Source: an uncultured Anaerolineae bacterium (GTDB taxonomy: Bacteria; Chloroflexota; Anaerolineae; CG2-30-64-16). Taken from it: a DNA stretch of 64,000 bases. The number at the start of each line of letters is the position of its first letter. Position 1 is the first letter of the stretch. The stretch lies in the NCBI GenBank assembly GCA_937124585.1, contig CAKZKT010000146.1, positions 1 to 64,000 on the forward strand, read 5' to 3'. Made by a program: the position numbers and the translations under genes. The notes under the pieces were generated by a model. The model was not told where the DNA came from and searched no databases. It saw only the letters and a list, made by a program, of their open reading frames with translations. This document shows, one piece after another, positions 1 to 8,714 of this stretch.

Positions 1-290
1 CAGAGAGCTCACCGATGGCTGCGAGGTGGGCGCCGCTGCCAGGGTTGAATGGACCAGGGAGCTGCAGGCCGAAAGGTTGTCCGACTAGGCTGCGCCGGAG
101 ACGCCACCGTTATCAAGGCTGAGGGGATCGGAATCGTACGCTGCAATGACGCGGCAATGGCTGGCCAATGAGATGGCGTTCCCGTCCCTGCAACGAGTGA
201 GGCCGACATCGTGTGGCCTAATCGGGGTGGCACCACGGGTGGTTTACTGAACCCTCGTCCCCTTGTCCGGGGCGAGGGTTTGTTATTTCC
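1..290 (+). promoter_or_regulatory. T-box leader, tryptophan-specific, upstream of trpB2
   Basis: The leader shows the hallmarks of a T-box riboswitch, which senses uncharged tRNA. A stem I-like segment lies at about 2-90 and includes the GGCTGCGAGGTGGG region at 17-30. The conserved T-box (GGGTGGCACCACGGG) lies at 225-239. A G+C-rich terminator hairpin at 250-280 (arms AACCCTCG and CGAGGGTT with a CCCC/GGGG core) is followed by a T-rich run. A TGG triplet at 50-52 in the sequence GAATGGACC fits a Trp specifier and agrees with the downstream gene. The 5' end, including the promoter, probably lies before the window. Confidence 0.88.
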
Positions 291-372
291 GGCGGGCGCA
301 GCCCTCTCCCCTCCCAAAACGCCCGCCATCACACGAGCCGACCGGTCTGAAACCAATCTCTGGGAGGGAAAA

Positions 373-1761
373 ATGTCGAACGGTCATCCGTCTACCAACA
401 GCAACGAGGACTTCCGCATCGTCTTGCCGCAGTCACGGCTGCCGACTCACTGGTACAATATCCTGGCCGATCTGCCGACGCCGCTGCCGCCCGTGCTCCA
501 TCCGGCCACACGTCAACCGATCACCCCGGCCGACCTGGCGCCGCTCTTCCCGATGGGGCTCATCGAACAGGAGGTCAGCAGCGAGCGCTACATCCCGATC
601 CCCGAAGCCGTGCGCGACATCTATCGGCTGTGGCGACCGACCCCGCTGATCCGCGCCGTCCGCCTGGAGAAGGCATTGGACACGCCGGCCCACATCTACT
701 ACAAATACGAAGGCTCCAGCCCCAGCGGCAGCCACAAGCTCAACACATCGGTCGCCCAGGCATACTACAACAAGCTGGAGGGCGTCCAGCGCATCTCCAC
801 CGAGACCGGCGCCGGCCAGTGGGGCTCGGCGCTGGCGATCGCCGGCGATTTCTTCAAGATCGCCATCGAGATCTTCATGGTGAAGATCAGTTACGAGCAG
901 AAGCCGTATCGCCGCTCGGTCATGCAGACCTACGGTGCCAATGTCACGCCCAGCCCATCGGACCGCACAAATGCCGGCCGCACGATCCTGGCCCGCAATC
1001 CGAACAGCACCGGCAGCCTGGGCATTGCCATCTCCGAGGCGGTGGAGGTCGCGGCAACCAGCGGCGGAACCACCAAGTACTCCCTCGGCTCGGTGCTCAA
1101 CCATGTCCTGCTCCACCAAACGGTCGTCGGCCAGGAAGCGCTGGAGGGCATGGCCGAGGCGGGCGAATATCCCGACGTGGTGATCGGTTGCGTAGGCGGC
1201 GGATCGAACTTTGCTGGCCTGGCCTACCCGTTCCTGTACAAAAACTTGACCGAGGGCAAGCAAACGCGCTTCATCGCGGTCGAGCCGAGCTCCTGCCCAT
1301 CCTTGACCAAGGGCCTCTACGCCTACGACTTCGGCGACACGGTCGGCCTGACGCCGCTCATCAAGATGTACACTCTGGGCCACGATTTCGAACCGGCGGC
1401 GATCCATGCAGGCGGCCTGCGCTACCACGGCATGGCCCCCACCATCTCGGCGCTGGTCAGATCGGGCCACATCGAGCCGCGCGCCTACACCCAGAACGCG
1501 TGCTTCGAGGCCGGTGTGATGTTCGCGCGCCAGGAAGGCATCATCCCGGCACCGGAGACCACCCACGCCATCCGTGCCGTGATTGACGAAGCACTGGCGG
1601 CCCGCGAGACGGGCGAGAAGAAAGTCATCCTGTTCAACCTGTCCGGCCATGGCCACTTCGACATGGCGGCCTACGACGCCTATCTGGCCGGCAGGCTGGT
1701 AGACAACGGCTTCTCGGACGCGGACCTGGTGAAATCGCTGGCCACCGTGCCACAGGTCTGA
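373..1761 (+). CDS. trpB: Tryptophan synthase beta chain, TrpB2 type
   Basis: This is a PLP-dependent beta-replacement enzyme that condenses indole with serine to make tryptophan. The protein has 462 residues and is of the longer TrpB2 class, not the TrpB1 class that normally sits next to trpA. The PLP lysine is Lys122 in the SGSHKLN motif. A glycine-rich phosphate-binding loop (GGGSNF) lies near residue 275. I chose the ATG at 373 because a GGGAGGG Shine-Dalgarno lies just upstream; the open frame extends further 5' only through the T-box leader. No trpA or other trp gene is nearby, so the enzyme may salvage free indole. The T-box leader implies induction when Trp-tRNA is uncharged. Confidence 0.93.
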   Translation: MSNGHPSTNSNEDFRIVLPQSRLPTHWYNILADLPTPLPPVLHPATRQPITPADLAPLFPMGLIEQEVSSERYIPIPEAVRDIYRLWRPTPLIRAVRLEKALDTPAHIYYKYEGSSPSGSHKLNTSVAQAYYNKLEGVQRISTETGAGQWGSALAIAGDFFKIAIEIFMVKISYEQKPYRRSVMQTYGANVTPSPSDRTNAGRTILARNPNSTGSLGIAISEAVEVAATSGGTTKYSLGSVLNHVLLHQTVVGQEALEGMAEAGEYPDVVIGCVGGGSNFAGLAYPFLYKNLTEGKQTRFIAVEPSSCPSLTKGLYAYDFGDTVGLTPLIKMYTLGHDFEPAAIHAGGLRYHGMAPTISALVRSGHIEPRAYTQNACFEAGVMFARQEGIIPAPETTHAIRAVIDEALAARETGEKKVILFNLSGHGHFDMAAYDAYLAGRLVDNGFSDADLVKSLATVPQV

Positions 1762-1812
1762 TGCTCAGTTTGACATTCGCCTCGTTTCGCGGATAATAAC
1801 AATAATGAATAA

Positions 1813-1836
1813 ACTCGGCGCCACATGGCGCCGAGT
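1813..1836 (+). terminator. Perfect hairpin after trpB2 (weak terminator or attenuator)
   Basis: Arms ACTCGGCGCC and GGCGCCGAGT flank a 4-nt loop, followed by GCTTTGCT. The T-tract is poor, so read-through into the small gene at 1859 is plausible. The hairpin may lower downstream expression or stabilise the trpB2 3' end. Confidence 0.5.
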
Positions 1837-1858
1837 GCTTTGCTGAGGAGGTGATCTC

Positions 1859-2056
1859 ATGGCTCAAGCAACCAAGATGGGCGCTGATACCGCAACCCTG
1901 GAAAAACGCCGCAAGACGCTCAGCGGCCACACCTGCACGAAATGCGGCCAGGATGTGACGTTCGGGGACCTGTTGATGGTGAAGGTGACGGAAATCCAGA
2001 ATGGCCGGCCGCGCTCTCACAGCATCGCGTATCACCGCAAATGCTATGCGGTCTGA
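1859..2056 (+). CDS. Small putative zinc-binding protein
   Basis: The 65-residue protein is not recognised as a named family. It has a CxxC pair (Cys26, Cys29) and a late HxxC pair (His59, Cys62). That gives four possible zinc ligands of the treble-clef or zinc-ribbon kind, with a basic stretch between them. A strong GAGGAGGTGAT Shine-Dalgarno sits immediately upstream of the ATG, which supports a real gene despite its size. It follows trpB2 after a weak hairpin and precedes a strong terminator, so it may be the distal gene of the Trp T-box transcript. The function is unknown; RNA or DNA binding would be a guess. Confidence 0.72.
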   Translation: MAQATKMGADTATLEKRRKTLSGHTCTKCGQDVTFGDLLMVKVTEIQNGRPRSHSIAYHRKCYAV

Positions 2057-2082
2057 GTAATTTCCGTCGTCACGCTGCGAGC

Positions 2083-2122
2083 GAAAGGTGCGAGGTCAAA
2101 GAGACCTCGCACCTTTCTTTTT
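2083..2122. terminator. Strong intrinsic terminator between convergent genes
   Basis: Perfect 15-bp arms (2083-2097 and 2103-2117) enclose a 5-nt loop and are followed on the plus strand by TTTTTC. It ends the small zinc-protein transcript. It may also slow transcription from the convergent minus-strand gene that ends at 2130, although the minus-strand T-run is weaker. Confidence 0.9.
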
Positions 2123-2129
2123 CATGACA

Positions 2130-2870
2130 TCAGACCCGCAAACGCACGAGGAGCCACTCGATCAGCCAGAGCAAGACCGCCGCGACCAGATCGAGGGCCA
2201 GGGTAAACACGAAGGCCAGGGTCAGCACTTGAAGCGCGCCCGTGGCATGGACGCTCAGATCAGGCGGCAGCAGCGTCAACCCGCCCAGAAAATAAAAAAC
2301 GCCCAGGGCCAGGGCGAGGTAAATGCCCGCCGTCAGCCAGGGTTGACGATCGGCCGGGCTGGGTGTCATGGCATTGCTGATCGCAAAAACCAGATAGGCC
2401 CACAGCCAGAAATCGGGCACACACCAGATGCCGTCGGCCGCGCGCAATGCCGCCGACCAGCCGCCTGCAGCCCATGCTCGCCCCAGCGCGGCCACATCGA
2501 AAATGCCGTAGCCGATGGCCAGCAACGCCGCACTGCCGCCCAAAAACGGCGCCAGGCCGACCAAGCTCTCGCGCAGCGCGCCGCCCCGGCTCACGATCAC
2601 CGATCCGAGCTCCACCGAACTGCGCCGCTGCTTTGGCCCCAGGCTCAGCCGGCCTACCCGCAGGCCGACGATCAACGCCATCACGATGTGGCTCAACTCA
2701 TGCAATAAGATGCCGGGGAAGAAAAGGAGGTAGTAGCCGATCAGTGCTGTGCCTTCGTTCTGCGTCAGGCGATGTCCCAGCCGCAACACCTGTTGCGTGA
2801 TCCAGCGGCTCAGCAACAGCAAACCGGCCAGGGTGAGGGCAAAGATGAGCAAGGGAGAGAGCAGCGACAT
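2130..2870 (-). CDS. Membrane HEXXH protein, M50-like putative metalloprotease
   Basis: This 246-residue integral membrane protein has several hydrophobic helices. An HEXXH motif (HELSH, residues 57-61) follows the hydrophobic segment YYLLFFPGILL, as in site-2-protease-like or M50-like membrane metallopeptidases. A second conserved-looking NAMTPSPAD segment lies in the C-terminal half, where M50 enzymes carry their third metal ligand; the Asp there could play that role. Substrates cannot be inferred. The start ATG has GGAG five bases upstream. It lies downstream of tpiA on the same strand, separated by a palindromic repeat. It could be an inactive homologue or a related fold rather than a true protease. 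Confidence 0.7.
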   Translation of the reverse strand: MSLLSPLLIFALTLAGLLLLSRWITQQVLRLGHRLTQNEGTALIGYYLLFFPGILLHELSHIVMALIVGLRVGRLSLGPKQRRSSVELGSVIVSRGGALRESLVGLAPFLGGSAALLAIGYGIFDVAALGRAWAAGGWSAALRAADGIWCVPDFWLWAYLVFAISNAMTPSPADRQPWLTAGIYLALALGVFYFLGGLTLLPPDLSVHATGALQVLTLAFVFTLALDLVAAVLLWLIEWLLVRLRV

Positions 2871-2913
2871 GGAGCTCCAGCCGCGCCGTCGCTCTGGAAC
2901 GAGCGGAGATCCT

Positions 2914-2947
2914 GCGCGCCAGGCGCCTGCGCAGGTGCCTGGCGCGC
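2914..2947. repeat. Intergenic palindrome, copy A of the GCCAGGC hairpin family
   Basis: Two 17-nt arms form a near-perfect palindrome with one G-T pair, centred on GCGC, between tpiA and the downstream membrane-protease gene. It shares the core GCCAGGC(G/A)CCT...AGGTGCCTGGC with three further copies at 17994, 38049 and 54171. This copy is the most diverged: its outer arms read GCGC instead of ACGT. Confidence 0.75.
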
Positions 2948-2957
2948 TCCGAACAGA

Positions 2958-3731
2958 TCAATCCTGCGGATAAAGGCCGGCGGTCACGCGCACCATCGTC
3001 GCGAAGACGTCCACCTTCAGGCTGGCACCGCCGATCAAGGCGCCGTCAATATCGGTCATGGCCATTAGCTCGCCGATGTTCTTGTCGTTGGTGCTGCCGC
3101 CGTACTGAATGCGGATCGCATCGGCCACCGCATCGCCGTAGAGCTGGCGGATCGTGCCGCGCACGACATGGCCGCACACGCGGTTGGCCACCTCGGGCGT
3201 GGCATTGCGGCCGGTGCCGATCGCCCAGATCGGCTCATAGGCGATGACGACGCCGACCGCTTGCTCGGCGCTCAGCCCGGCGAACGCGGCGCGCACCTGG
3301 CCGCTGACGAAGGCATCGGTGACGCCGGCCTCATTCTGGGCCAGGTCCTCGCCGACGCACACGATGGGCACCAGGCCATGCGCCAGCGCCGCTTTGAGCT
3401 TTTTGTTGACGCTCTCATCGGTCTCTGCGAAGTACTGACGGCGCTCGGAGTGGCCGATGATGACATACTGCGCCAGGCCCTCAAGCATGGCCGCAGACAC
3501 CTCACCGGTGTAGGCGCCGCTCTCGGCCCAATGGCAATTCTGGGCGCCGACCGCGATGGGGATATCGCGCAGCGCCTCGGCCACGGCGGGCAACGCCACA
3601 AACGGCGGACAGACCACCGTTTCCACCTGCGGATAGCAGGTGACAAGCGGGCTCACCGCCCGCACAAACTCCACGGCTTCGGCCGGCGTCTTGTTCATCT
3701 TCCAGTTGCCGGCCAGGATCGGTTTACGCAT
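2958..3731 (-). CDS. tpiA: Triosephosphate isomerase
   Basis: The enzyme interconverts dihydroxyacetone phosphate and glyceraldehyde 3-phosphate in glycolysis and gluconeogenesis. The 257-residue protein has the usual length and all catalytic residues: Asn9 and Lys11 in GNWKMNK, His94 in IIGHSERR and Glu166 in [11 protein letters not shown]. The phosphate-binding GGS motif lies near the C-terminus. The ATG at 3731 is preferred over the upstream in-frame ATG because the protein then begins with the canonical [11 protein letters not shown], and AAGGAG precedes it. No other glycolytic gene is next to it. Confidence 0.97.
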   Translation of the reverse strand: MRKPILAGNWKMNKTPAEAVEFVRAVSPLVTCYPQVETVVCPPFVALPAVAEALRDIPIAVGAQNCHWAESGAYTGEVSAAMLEGLAQYVIIGHSERRQYFAETDESVNKKLKAALAHGLVPIVCVGEDLAQNEAGVTDAFVSGQVRAAFAGLSAEQAVGVVIAYEPIWAIGTGRNATPEVANRVCGHVVRGTIRQLYGDAVADAIRIQYGGSTNDKNIGELMAMTDIDGALIGGASLKVDVFATMVRVTAGLYPQD

Positions 3732-3810
3732 GGTAAAAAAATGCTCCTTGTAAAACATGAACCGTCAAGCGGCGGGCGTCATCCTGCAAACATCATTACG
3801 GCAGGTGGCA

Positions 3811-4176
3811 TCACCCTCTCTCTCGACTCAACACCTCGTACTCCTGTGCCGTCAGCAGCCTACCGCCCACGATTTCGCTCTCGAGGATCATCTGCTTTTT
3901 GCTGTCGAACTTCAGCGTGACTTCAACGACCTGGAAACAGCGGTTGGCACCGGAACCGACCAGACCCTTGCGGACAATCCAGCCTTCGCCTCTCTCGACT
4001 TCGCTGAGCTCGTTCATCAGATTCACGCGCGCCTTGAGCGGCTCGCCGCAGCGCCGGCACTGCGCATAAATCCAGTAGGTGGTGGGGTCGTCGCTGCCGA
4101 AACGGCTGCGGCCACCTCCACTGCCAAGTGCTGCCTGGCCGCCAAATGCCTTGCGCAAACTATCCAGGAAACCCAT
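3811..4176 (-). CDS. Conserved hypothetical protein with a CxxC motif
   Basis: This 121-residue protein is not recognised. Its N-terminus is Gly/Ser-rich (GGQAALGSGGGRSRFG). The middle carries a CRRCGEPL motif, followed by a basic and hydrophobic region with a further lone Cys (NRCFQV). The sequence looks like a small zinc-ribbon-type cytosolic protein. The ATG at 4176 follows GGAGGG with normal spacing; a GTG directly before it is too close to that site. A TATAAT hexamer on the minus strand at 4217-4222 could be its -10 element. It sits between tpiA and pheT but is separated from both by untranslated stretches. Confidence 0.65.
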   Translation of the reverse strand: MGFLDSLRKAFGGQAALGSGGGRSRFGSDDPTTYWIYAQCRRCGEPLKARVNLMNELSEVERGEGWIVRKGLVGSGANRCFQVVEVTLKFDSKKQMILESEIVGGRLLTAQEYEVLSRERG

Positions 4177-4356
4177 CACGCCCTCCTCTCACTCGAAACT
4201 CGTCGCCATTATCGCCATTATATGATATCCGACGGCCCGATACCATGACGCCGCGCATGTTATCGCGGGCCTGATCACAACGGCGCCCTGGGCCGGAAAC
4301 CGATCGCGGCAAATGAGCCTCTGCCCCCAGGCACAGCCTGAGAGGGGCTCCCGCGG

Positions 4357-6888
4357 CTATGCGCGCAGCGTGGCATTGAGCTCGCGCGCCAGCCGGCCGA
4401 CGATCCGGACCCGCAATTTGCCCGTATCCTCATCGGTCAGAGTGCGATCCACGGCCTGGAAAGTGAGGCTGTAGGCCAGCGATTTCTTGCCCGCCGGGAT
4501 CTGGCCGCCGCGGTAGACATCGAACAGGCGCAGGTCTACCAGCAGCTTGCCCCCGGCCTGGCGGATCAGCCCGGCCACCTGAGCGGCCGGGACCGCCTCG
4601 TCCACCACGACCGCCAGGTCCTCGTAGACCGGTGGCTGGTTGGAGATCTCGGTCATCGGCGCGGCCGCGCCCCAATCGGCCAGCAACGCGTCCAGATCCA
4701 GCTCCATGATGGCGACGGGCTGGCTGGGCAGGTCGAACGCGACGCGCACGAGGGGGTGCAGCTCGCCGATATGCCCCACCTCTCGGCCGGCTACCAGCAA
4801 GCGGGCCGTGCGGCCGCTGTGCATCGCCGGATGCTCCCCGCGCTCCCAGATCGCTTCCTTCAACTCCAGCCGCGCCAGGAGCGTCTCGACGACGCCCTTC
4901 AGGTCGAAAAAGCCGAGCGGAGTCGCATCGCGTGGCTGCCAGCCGACCGGCTCGCGCGGGCCAACCAGCAAGGCGCTCACGCGACGCAGTTCGGCCGGCA
5001 GCGTCTCCGCAGGCCGCGGATAGAATACGCGGCCAAGCTCGAAGATCGCCACCCGTTCGGTGAAGCGCAGATTGGCCCTGGCCGTATTGAGCAGGCCAGG
5101 CAACAACGTCCGGCGCAGATGTGCCCGTTCCGAGCTCAGCGGATTCAAAACGGTCACGTATTCCTGCGACGGCACCTCGCGACGCATGAGCCTGGCCTCA
5201 TCGCGGCGATCAATCATCGAGTACGTGATGACCTCGGTCAACCCGCAGCCCACCAGCACATCGCGCACCTTCTCCTCTCCCTCCAACGCGAGGTTGCGAC
5301 GCTGCGGCGGCAACTCATCTTGCAACAGCGTGTGCGGCATCCGGTCATACCCATAGACACGACCGATCTCCTCGACCAGATCGGCCGGAATAGTCACATC
5401 CTGACGGTGGGTTGGAACAGTAACGAAAAGACAAGGAGATAGGGAGTCCCCCTCCTCCCCTTGTCTACTTGTTTCCCCTCCCCCTTGTCTACCCACCTCC
5501 TCCACCCCAAACTCCAGCGCGCGGAGGATACGGACCATCTCCGGCACCGGCACCTCGATGCCGAGCAGGCGATTAACATAATTCGGGGCGAGCGTGATGG
5601 TCTTCTCAGACGCCGGATTGGGATAAACATCGCCGTATACCGGCCGCACCGTGCCGCCGGCCAGTTCGGCCATCAGCTGCCCGGCGCGCGCCAACGCTGC
5701 CACGGTCAGCTCGGGGTCCACCCGTTTGCCGAAGCGCGCACCGGCCTCGCTCGATAGCTTGAGAAGCTGAGTAGTGCGCCGAATGCTCAGAAAATCGAAG
5801 TTGGCGGCTTCGAGCAGCACTGTGCTCGTCCTATCGCTGACCTCGGTGTTGGCGCCGCCCATGACGCCGCCGACAGCGATCGTGCCTGCAGTGTCGGTGA
5901 TCATCAGCATGTCGGGGTCAAGCTCGCGATCTACGCCGTCGAGCGTGACCAGATGCTCGCCCGGATAAGCACGGCGCATGATGATCGTCGGCCGGCCGCC
6001 GGCTCGCTGACACAGCAGGTCGTAATCGAAGGCGTGCAGCGGCTGGCCGATCTCCAACATCACGTAGTTGGTGATGTCCACGATGTTGTTGATGGGCCGC
6101 ATGCCGGCGCGAATGAGCCGCTGCTGCATCCAGTAGGGGGACGGCCCCACCTGCACCCCTTCGATCAATGCCGCCGAGTAACGCAGACACAGATCAGGAT
6201 CGCGAATCACGATCCCGGCGAAGTCCGCGTCGGGCACGCGCGGAGTCGCCAGATAATCCGGCGGAACCGGATGGCGCAGAGTCTGACCGGTGAGCGCGGC
6301 GATTTCGCGCGCGATGCCCACCACGCATTGCAGGTGACCGAATGCGCCCTTGATATCGAATTCCAGGATGATATCGCCCAGGTAATCGGCCAGAGGCATC
6401 CCAACCGGCGCATCGGCAGGCAAGATCAGGATGCCTTCGTGCTCATCGCTCAGGTCGAGCTCTTTCTCGGAGCAGACCATGCCCTGCGAGACAACCCCTC
6501 GGATCTTGCCGGCCTTAAGCGTGACAACCTTGCGCTCGACGCTGTGGCCGTCAATCAGACGCGCGCCGGCGATAGCAAATGCCACCTTCGGCCCGCGGCC
6601 ACCACTGAGGTCCTGGCCGACATACGGGTAGAGGTTCGGCGCGCCGGTGACAACGGTGAGCGGTTCGGCCGCGCCGTACGCTACGCGCGCCAGCACCAGC
6701 CGATCCGCATCGGGATGGCGCGTCACGGCCAGGATCTGGCCGACGAAAATCTTATCGCGATCCCACAGTTCGCCGATGCGCGTGAGCGACTCGACCTCCA
6801 GACCGGCCAATGTCAGCCGCTCGGCGAGTTGTTCCACCGGCAAAGTGATGTCCACATAATCTTTTAGCCAACTAAGCGGTATCTTCAT
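4357..6888 (-). CDS. pheT: Phenylalanyl-tRNA synthetase, beta subunit
   Basis: This is the beta chain of the alpha2beta2 synthetase that charges tRNA-Phe. The 843 residues are close to the bacterial norm. The order of domains is normal: an N-terminal EMAP-like tRNA-binding domain (about 40-150), the B3/4 editing domain, the B5 domain, the catalytic-like core, and a C-terminal anticodon-binding FDX-ACB domain (about 750-843). It lies 19 nt after pheS and is co-transcribed with it. It carries an unusual in-frame insert of about 22 residues (about 466-487, rich in Gly/Arg/Gln) between the B5 start and the conserved VPTHRQDV segment. The insert is encoded by repeat-like DNA. Confidence 0.97.
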   Translation of the reverse strand: MKIPLSWLKDYVDITLPVEQLAERLTLAGLEVESLTRIGELWDRDKIFVGQILAVTRHPDADRLVLARVAYGAAEPLTVVTGAPNLYPYVGQDLSGGRGPKVAFAIAGARLIDGHSVERKVVTLKAGKIRGVVSQGMVCSEKELDLSDEHEGILILPADAPVGMPLADYLGDIILEFDIKGAFGHLQCVVGIAREIAALTGQTLRHPVPPDYLATPRVPDADFAGIVIRDPDLCLRYSAALIEGVQVGPSPYWMQQRLIRAGMRPINNIVDITNYVMLEIGQPLHAFDYDLLCQRAGGRPTIIMRRAYPGEHLVTLDGVDRELDPDMLMITDTAGTIAVGGVMGGANTEVSDRTSTVLLEAANFDFLSIRRTTQLLKLSSEAGARFGKRVDPELTVAALARAGQLMAELAGGTVRPVYGDVYPNPASEKTITLAPNYVNRLLGIEVPVPEMVRILRALEFGVEEVGRQGGGETSRQGEEGDSLSPCLFVTVPTHRQDVTIPADLVEEIGRVYGYDRMPHTLLQDELPPQRRNLALEGEEKVRDVLVGCGLTEVITYSMIDRRDEARLMRREVPSQEYVTVLNPLSSERAHLRRTLLPGLLNTARANLRFTERVAIFELGRVFYPRPAETLPAELRRVSALLVGPREPVGWQPRDATPLGFFDLKGVVETLLARLELKEAIWERGEHPAMHSGRTARLLVAGREVGHIGELHPLVRVAFDLPSQPVAIMELDLDALLADWGAAAPMTEISNQPPVYEDLAVVVDEAVPAAQVAGLIRQAGGKLLVDLRLFDVYRGGQIPAGKKSLAYSLTFQAVDRTLTDEDTGKLRVRIVGRLARELNATLRA
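5427..5492. repeat. Repeat-like insert inside pheT (GACAAGG words)
   Basis: The segment contains CCTTGTCTAC-type words at 5459 and 5483 (24-bp spacing) and the inverted word AGACAAGG at 5429. The strand composition is almost pure purine/pyrimidine, unlike the surrounding coding sequence. Its length keeps the pheT frame open. Confidence 0.7.
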
Positions 6889-6907
6889 GCGGATATGCTC
6901 CTTCGAC

Positions 6908-7963
6908 TCAACCGAACTGCTCCAGGAAGCGCAGGTCGTTGCCGTAGAAATAGCGGATATCGTTGATCTTGTATTTCAGCATGGCCGGCCGCTCGACCCC
7001 CATGCCGAAGGCGAAGCCGCTGTAGATGTCGGGATCGTAGCCGCCATTGCGCAGCACGACCGGGTGCACCATGCCGGCGCCGGCGATCTCCAGCCAGCCC
7101 GTGTATTTACAAACGCCACAGCCTTTGCCGCCGCACAGGATGCAGTCCATATCTGCCTCGATGCTCGGCTCGGTGAAGGGGAAGTAGCTGCCGCGCACCC
7201 GCAGCCGACGCCCGGCGCCATACATGCGCCGGGCAAACTGCTGCAGCGTGCCGATCAGGTCGGTCATGCGGATGTTCTTGCCGACGGCCAACCCCTCCAT
7301 CTGGTAGAACTGATGCTCGGATCGCGCGGTGATCTGCTCGTAGCGGTAACATTTGCCGGGCAGGATCACCCGGATCGGCTCCGGGCAGCGTTCGCGCATG
7401 ACGCGAATCTGGCCCGGACTGGTGTGCGTACGCATCACCAGCGAGCGTTCGGTCGGCTGAGGTGTGGCGCTCTGGCTGACCCAGAACGTATCCCACATGT
7501 CACGCGCCGGGTGGTAGGGCGGGATGTTCAGCAGGCCGAAGTTGTAATCATCTGTTTCCACATCGGGCGCGTCGTAAACTTGAAAGCCCATCTCCGCGAA
7601 AATGGCATAGAGCTGGCGTAGATTCTGCGTGGTCACATGCAGCCGGCCCAGAGATGGCTTCCGACCGGGCAGGGTGACATCTATGGCGCTACCGCTCAGC
7701 TCGGCTTCCAGGGCAGCCGCCTTCAGTTGTTCCTGCCGCTTGGCAAAGGCCGCCTCAATGGCTGCCTTTACCGCGTTGACGGCCTGGCCATAGACCGGCC
7801 GCTCCTCGCGCGGCAGGGCCGCCAGCGCCTTGACGGCTTCGCTGAGCGCGCCGCCCTTCCGACTGAGATATTTGATGCGCCAGGCCTCCAGGGCCTCGGC
7901 GTCAACCGCCGCTGCCAGCTCGCTGAGGGCCGCTTCGCGCAACGCAACTAAATTCTCGTGCAT
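6908..7963 (-). CDS. pheS: Phenylalanyl-tRNA synthetase, alpha subunit
   Basis: This is the catalytic alpha subunit, a class II synthetase that forms Phe-AMP and transfers Phe to its tRNA. The protein has 351 residues. The N-terminal coiled-coil arm (about 1-90) is followed by the class II core with HPARDMWDTF, VMRTHTSPGQ and the motif 2-type CYRYE sequence. Near the C-terminus is the motif 3-like segment GFAFGMGVERPAMLKY. Cys residues in CILCGGKGCGVC suggest a bound zinc. The ATG at 7963 with upstream GGAGG is correct; the longer open frame only crosses the leader. Expression is controlled by the T-box leader directly upstream. Confidence 0.97.
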   Translation of the reverse strand: MHENLVALREAALSELAAAVDAEALEAWRIKYLSRKGGALSEAVKALAALPREERPVYGQAVNAVKAAIEAAFAKRQEQLKAAALEAELSGSAIDVTLPGRKPSLGRLHVTTQNLRQLYAIFAEMGFQVYDAPDVETDDYNFGLLNIPPYHPARDMWDTFWVSQSATPQPTERSLVMRTHTSPGQIRVMRERCPEPIRVILPGKCYRYEQITARSEHQFYQMEGLAVGKNIRMTDLIGTLQQFARRMYGAGRRLRVRGSYFPFTEPSIEADMDCILCGGKGCGVCKYTGWLEIAGAGMVHPVVLRNGGYDPDIYSGFAFGMGVERPAMLKYKINDIRYFYGNDLRFLEQFG

Positions 7964-7980
7964 CTTGCCTCCGTTCTGAC

Positions 7981-8368
7981 GACTCGACGATGCTTTTTCA
8001 GCATAGAAGTCAAAAAAAAACAGTGCGCGCATTCGTCGCAGGGACGAAGCGCGCACTGACCAGCTTCGCGGTACCACCCTGGTTCCTCTGCAATGCAGAA
8101 GCACCTCATGCCGGCGGCCCGATTGCACGGGCTTACCGGCTGCCCCGATAACGGTGGGCTTCCGTGACGAACTACTTGCCCGAATGCACCGTTGCCATTT
8201 ACGAGAAAAACACACGGCGCATTCGAGTTTCACCCGTCAGGCTCAGGAGGGAACTTCGCTCAGGTTCGCGCCGGTCGAGCTCGCAGCCCGGGCCCAACCT
8301 CTCTGCAGGCCATCCCTCTGGCTACTTTCCTCCGTCACCGCCTGTATGGTGTAAACTATTCGATTGTG
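7981..8368 (-). promoter_or_regulatory. T-box leader, phenylalanine-specific, upstream of pheS
   Basis: Read on the minus strand, the leader has a stem I segment (AGAGAGG... GGGCTGCGAG, about 8310-8275), a TTC triplet at 8253-8251 suited as Phe specifier, and the conserved T-box CCAGGGTGGTACCGCG (8082-8067). The intrinsic terminator hairpin spans 8058-8021 and is followed by nine T residues (8020-8012). The transcription start is placed near 8368 from the promoter. Uncharged tRNA-Phe would favour the antiterminator and raise pheST expression. Confidence 0.92.
8021..8058 (-). terminator. Conditional terminator of the pheS T-box
   Basis: Arms CAGTGCGCGC and GCGCGCACTG, with inner TTCGTC/GACGAA pairs, precede a run of nine T on the minus strand. 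It competes with the antiterminator that contains the T-box sequence just upstream. Confidence 0.9.
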
Positions 8369-8374
8369 CGAGAA

Positions 8375-8404
8375 ATCATACACCACGACTCGCCGCTTTG
8401 TCAA
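8375..8404 (-). promoter_or_regulatory. Sigma-70-type promoter for pheST
   Basis: On the minus strand TTGACA (8404-8399) is separated by 18 nt from TATGAT (8380-8375). This places the start near 8368, at the 5' end of the T-box leader. Confidence 0.85.
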
Positions 8405-8422
8405 ACACAACCGGCGGTTCGG

Positions 8423-8662
8423 TCATTCGCCGGCCCACCGCTCCAGGAGCGTGAGGATCAGCCACACCAGGCCGAACAACCCCGCGCCGGCCGCCAGACA
8501 CGTCAGCCCCAGGATCAGGGCGCTGCCGCCGTAGATCAGGGCGATGAGGGCGCCGCCCACGCCGACCAGAAAGATGACCACAGCCAGCGCCAGGTTACGA
8601 TCGTTCCGGCGACGAAAAGCCCGATAGTCGGTGGGCGGCCGCGATGGCGGCGAATCGGACAT
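8423..8662 (-). CDS. Small two-helix membrane protein
   Basis: This 79-residue protein is not recognised. After a polar, Pro/Arg-rich N-terminus (about 1-28) come two hydrophobic helices (about 30-50 and 54-75) joined by a short Gly/Ser turn, ending in ERWAGE. The ATG at 8662 has GGGGAGG upstream at normal distance, which supports translation. It lies between the pheS promoter and the divergent rarA-like gene. Similar short double-helix proteins are common and often uncharacterised; no function is proposed. Confidence 0.6.
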   Translation of the reverse strand: MSDSPPSRPPTDYRAFRRRNDRNLALAVVIFLVGVGGALIALIYGGSALILGLTCLAAGAGLFGLVWLILTLLERWAGE

Positions 8663-8714
8663 GGCAACCTCCCCAGGCATTATAACACAGGTTCGCCTGC
8701 AGCGGGGTCTGTGG

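Noticed and set aside
211-372. Extended start of trpB2 upstream of 373
   Set aside because: The extra codons lie in the T-box and terminator sequence, and the Shine-Dalgarno plus family start favour 373.
4290-4350. Possible terminator hairpin after pheT (CAGGCACAGCCTG core)
   Set aside because: The core stem is only five base pairs with no following T-run on the minus strand.
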